From: Chlamydiae bacterium RIFCSPHIGHO2_12_FULL_27_8
Lineage (GTDB): Bacteria > Chlamydiota > Chlamydiia > Chlamydiales > SM23-39
Length of the DNA stretch: 8,359 nucleotides
Direction of reading: 5' to 3'
Assembly: GCA_001796155.1 (NCBI GenBank)
Contig: MGLU01000010.1
Span: forward strand, 6,240-14,598
The notes beneath the pieces were generated by a model. That model had not been told where the DNA came from. It worked only from the letters and a program-made list of their open reading frames with translations, and did no database searches. Positions 5,862 through 8,359 of the stretch are shown piece after piece; position 1 is the first letter of the stretch, and each line of letters opens with the position of its first letter. The translations under genes and the position numbers were made by a program.

Positions 5862-6845
5862 ATGCTAAAAAAAATAAAATTTTTATTAACGGCTATAATA
5901 TTTTTTTTAATTATATTTTTTTTCACTATAGTTGTTAAATCCATATCACCGAACCTTCCAAAACCCGGTCAAAAAATTATTTTATATTCGAATCAATTTA
6001 GAAGTGATTTGAAGATAACATTTATTGAAGCCTTAAAAAAGGCAAAAAGCTCAATTCATCTTGTAATGTTTGGGCTTACAGATATACAGATTTTAAAAAA
6101 TCTTCAAAAAAGATCAGATATAGATGTGAAGGTTTACTATGATCCTAAATCTTCTTTAGATGATATAAATACATATAAATTTAAAAGTTTTAAGGTAAAA
6201 TCCAAAGGATTAATGCATCAAAAAATATTGGTGACAGATCAATCTTATGTTTTTATTGGTTCTACGAACATGACGCTATCATCTTTAATCATGCATGACA
6301 ATATGATGGTAGGGTTTTATTCTCCTGAGATTGCCTCATATTTGATTGAAAAAACCCCCTACTATACCGGGAATATTTCGACAATAGTATCAAATCAGGA
6401 AGTTGATCTTTATTTACTTCCTGACATTCAGAACAAAGCTTTAAAAAAAGTATTAGATTTAATTAAAAGGGCTAGATCATCAATTAAAATTGCCATGTTT
6501 ACATTGACTCATCAAAAAATTTTAGATGAGATAATAAACTTAAAAAAATTAGGAATAGAAGTGACTATAGCGATTGATGGAAAATCATCTAGAGGTGCTT
6601 CAAAAAAAGCAATAGAGAGGTTAAAAAATGAAAATATAAAGGTATTAATCTCAAAAAACGACAAGTTATGCCACCATAAATTCATGGTAATAGATGATAA
6701 AATTTTAATGGTTGGTTCTGCAAACTGGACTAAAAGTGCATTTGACAAAAATAATGACTGTTTTTTAATAGTTTATAATTTAGATAAAAATCAGAAAAGT
6801 TTTTTAAAAAAACTATGGAGGATAATTGAACTTGAAACTTTATAA
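5862..6845 (+). CDS. Membrane-anchored phospholipase D superfamily protein (two HKD motifs)
   Basis: This is a 327-residue protein. The N-terminal hydrophobic segment (about 6-27) preceded by Lys residues marks a signal anchor or uncleaved signal peptide, placing the enzyme in the periplasm or envelope. Both HKD half-sites of the phospholipase D superfamily are intact. The first has His119, Lys121, Asp126 followed by GSTN (133-136). The second has His271, Lys273, Asp278 followed by GSAN (285-288). The two repeats start at about 46 and 191 with parallel wording (ALKKAKSSIHLVMFGLT and LIKRARSSIKIAMFTLT), consistent with a two-lobed active site formed within one chain. Substrate cannot be read from sequence: phospholipid hydrolysis, transphosphatidylation and nuclease activity all occur in this superfamily. 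Its size and single anchor resemble the phospholipase D-like gene near rpmB in Chlamydia (CT084, from memory). It is 22 bp behind rpmB, with only a poor ribosome-binding site. Confidence 0.9.
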   Translation: MLKKIKFLLTAIIFFLIIFFFTIVVKSISPNLPKPGQKIILYSNQFRSDLKITFIEALKKAKSSIHLVMFGLTDIQILKNLQKRSDIDVKVYYDPKSSLDDINTYKFKSFKVKSKGLMHQKILVTDQSYVFIGSTNMTLSSLIMHDNMMVGFYSPEIASYLIEKTPYYTGNISTIVSNQEVDLYLLPDIQNKALKKVLDLIKRARSSIKIAMFTLTHQKILDEIINLKKLGIEVTIAIDGKSSRGASKKAIERLKNENIKVLISKNDKLCHHKFMVIDDKILMVGSANWTKSAFDKNNDCFLIVYNLDKNQKSFLKKLWRIIELETL

Positions 6846-6883
6846 GAAGAATCTTAATATAAAAATTTAGAAGGTAAAAACTT

Positions 6884-7489
6884 ATGAAGGATCATATTTT
6901 ATCTATATTTACAATTGCATTTTCACTATTTATTTTGATGAATTCGATTGGTAACGGTCCATTATTTTTATCCTTAATGAAAGGGATTTCAAAACAAAGA
7001 CAAAAAGAGATAGTAATAAGAGAGATGCTGATTGCACTAGCAATTATCATAATATTCTTTTTTATAGGCCAGCTTTTATTAAAATTTTTAGGAATTACTC
7101 CGGATGCACTGCAGATAGCCGGAGGAGTCATCTTATTTTTAGTATCTTTAAAAATTTTATTTCCTCCGGAAAAAACAGAGCGGGAGATACAGGAACTTGT
7201 AAAAATAACAGAGCCGTTTATAGTACCTCTGGCAATGCCATTAATAGCCGGTCCTGCTGTATTAACAGCTGTTATACTTTATGCGAAACAGGAACCTTTT
7301 ATGATAGTATCGCTTGCAATAATCATTGCTTGGGCACTATCTCTTGCAGTGCTTTGGTTTTCAGCTCATTTAAGCGGTTTTTTCACAGAAAGAGGCTTAA
7401 CCGCGATAGAAAGACTAATGGGATTTATATTGATATTGATAGCAATTCAAATGTTTTTAAATGGGGTTGGAAGTTTTATGAAGGCTTAA
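6884..7489 (+). CDS. MarC family (UPF0056) integral membrane protein
   Basis: A 201-residue inner-membrane protein with six predicted helices at about 5-25, 45-65, 72-92, 113-133, 138-160 and 177-197. Family motifs are MNSIGNGPLFLSL (19-31), IAGGVILFLVSLKILF (78-93), PLAMPLIAGPAVLTAVI (115-131) and ERLMGFILILIAIQMFLNGV (176-195). Length is normal for MarC/YhgN proteins (about 200-220). Despite the name, the family has no confirmed role in multiple antibiotic resistance and its transported substrate is unknown. The start is supported by AGAAGG (6869-6874), 9 nt before the ATG. A weak promoter-like pair (TTGAAA 6832-6837, 17 nt, TAATAT 6855-6860) overlaps the end of the upstream gene, but the leader would be very short; read-through from rpmB and the phospholipase gene over a 38-bp gap is equally likely. 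Its 3' end overlaps the convergent gene by 14 bp. Confidence 0.93.
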   Translation: MKDHILSIFTIAFSLFILMNSIGNGPLFLSLMKGISKQRQKEIVIREMLIALAIIIIFFFIGQLLLKFLGITPDALQIAGGVILFLVSLKILFPPEKTEREIQELVKITEPFIVPLAMPLIAGPAVLTAVILYAKQEPFMIVSLAIIIAWALSLAVLWFSAHLSGFFTERGLTAIERLMGFILILIAIQMFLNGVGSFMKA

Positions 7490-8359
7490 TTTCAAAAAGA
7501 GAAGTGCCGCTTCCAAGATCACCCTTGCAAAGCAAAAAAACAGCTGTTTCTAAGTTATTAAATTGCTTTCCAAATTTGAAATAATCCGTTTCAATTAAAG
7601 TTCTCAAAAACGAGGCCCTATAAAACGGAATTATAGACCTATTGTAAACGCCAAATATTGTAGGTATTTCAAAATCAAATCTAAAATAAATATTAAAAGC
7701 TAAAAATAATAAAACCGGATTATTTTCATATTTCTTATCAATTATTTTTTCTTTGACTAAATATGCAACTTTTTCCTGTGCGTGCTGAAAAGATTTTTCA
7801 ATAATATCTGAACAGTATTCTTTAAAAAATTCATCAGAGACTGTTCGCTTTATATCACTAAACTCACCGGGACGATCACCACTTTTTTTGTATCTTTTAA
7901 ATGCTTCTTTACTGATTTGAGCATGAAATATATTCAAAAAATATGTTTTTACCGTTTCAGGAATTATTTCTTTAAGATTCATATCTTTTTTTATTATATC
8001 TTTATCAATCAAAGCATCAATTTCACCTACTCTTTTCATTAACTCTTGATAATAATAAGGACCAAGATCAACAGCCTGAGCATTTTTAGCTTGTTCTATA
8101 GCTCTTTCAAGAGCAATTAAGCGCACTGCATAAGCAGCTGCTATTAGATCTGAGTCTTCGGCAGGTTCTCTTGATATTTCTCCAATACTTGCCCTTGATG
8201 TTACATTAAAAACTTGGTTTACTATTGTTTGTTCTAATGCAGGTAAAACAGGTTCATCATCCGAGGAACTGTCATTATAATCCACGTCCGTATAATCAAA
8301 GTCCATTTGATTATTTACAAAATCTTTAACCTTTTGCAATATATTCCAAAAACAAGAAA
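7476..8359 (-). CDS. Protein of unknown function, 5' end beyond the right edge
   Basis: I do not recognise this protein. On the reverse strand the frame is open from the right edge to a TAA at 7478-7476, giving at least 293 visible residues. The first possible start inside the window is a TTG at 8339-8337, but it has no convincing ribosome-binding site and the frame continues upstream (SCFWNI), so I treat the gene as truncated. Near the visible N-terminus is a strongly acidic, Ser- and Asp-rich stretch (DFDYTDVDYNDSSSDDEP). The middle is largely helical (about residues 60-130 after the TTG), and the C-terminal third is rich in Phe and Tyr (LFLAFNIYFRFDFEIPTIFG), with no clear membrane helix or signal peptide. 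It is probably soluble. The acidic linker and lack of known domains leave a secreted effector or a lineage-specific cytoplasmic protein as options. The tail overlaps marC by 14 bp. Confidence 0.75.
   Translation of the reverse strand, partial: SCFWNILQKVKDFVNNQMDFDYTDVDYNDSSSDDEPVLPALEQTIVNQVFNVTSRASIGEISREPAEDSDLIAAAYAVRLIALERAIEQAKNAQAVDLGPYYYQELMKRVGEIDALIDKDIIKKDMNLKEIIPETVKTYFLNIFHAQISKEAFKRYKKSGDRPGEFSDIKRTVSDEFFKEYCSDIIEKSFQHAQEKVAYLVKEKIIDKKYENNPVLLFLAFNIYFRFDFEIPTIFGVYNRSIIPFYRASFLRTLIETDYFKFGKQFNNLETAVFLLCKGDLGSGTSLFEIKPS

Noticed and set aside
6512..7131. Two reverse-strand open frames opposite the phospholipase D and MarC genes
   Set aside because: Both are antisense shadows of well-supported genes with intact family motifs.
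7330..7584. Forward open frame of 84 codons spanning the marC end
   Set aside because: It is out of frame with the conserved MarC sequence and runs antisense into the convergent gene, with no ribosome-binding site or family likeness.

Overview
The window is AT-rich (a typical coding line, 5041-5100, counts 14 G/C of 60) and gene-dense. It most likely comes from a member of the Chlamydiota. The strongest evidence is a run of type III secretion genes: the gatekeeper CopN/SctW, its small class I chaperone, and directly behind them a GH77 4-alpha-glucanotransferase (malQ). As I recall it, this copN-scc1-malQ arrangement is typical of chlamydiae, and rpmB and a phospholipase D family gene also lie close to this block in Chlamydia. 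The very low GC and the extra genes between malQ and rpmB suggest a chlamydia-related lineage rather than Chlamydia itself. I cannot name the genus.

Layout. Positions 1-2958 hold a forward, tightly packed operon: the 3' part of copN (its 5' end lies off the left edge), an scc1-like chaperone overlapping it by 8 bp, and malQ after 6 bp. A 156-residue membrane-associated protein of unknown function (complement 2951-3421) converges on malQ with an 8-bp tail overlap. It diverges from a secreted transglutaminase-fold/TPR protein (3547-5097), and a plausible promoter for the latter lies in the 125-bp divergent gap. Positions 5098-5560 contain no host protein gene that I can support.

The most unusual object lies in that gap. 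About 5300-5525 is a roughly 0.2-kb, GC-richer, non-autonomous relic of an IS200/IS605-type element. It has a left-end hairpin, a promoter-like sequence, a short tnpB 3' remnant that doubles as an omega-RNA-like structured scaffold, and a perfect right-end hairpin followed by TCAA. No transposase or intact TnpB is present. It ends 35 bp before the start codon of rpmB (ribosomal protein L28), so the element's promoter may read into rpmB.

Downstream, rpmB (5561-5839), a membrane-anchored phospholipase D family protein (5862-6845) and a MarC-family membrane protein (6884-7489) run forward with short gaps. An unrecognised protein gene (complement 7476 to beyond the right edge) converges on marC with a 14-bp tail overlap. 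CopN and the chaperone belong to secretion control, MalQ to glycogen/maltodextrin metabolism and L28 to the ribosome. The remaining proteins look exported or membrane-bound, or are unknown.
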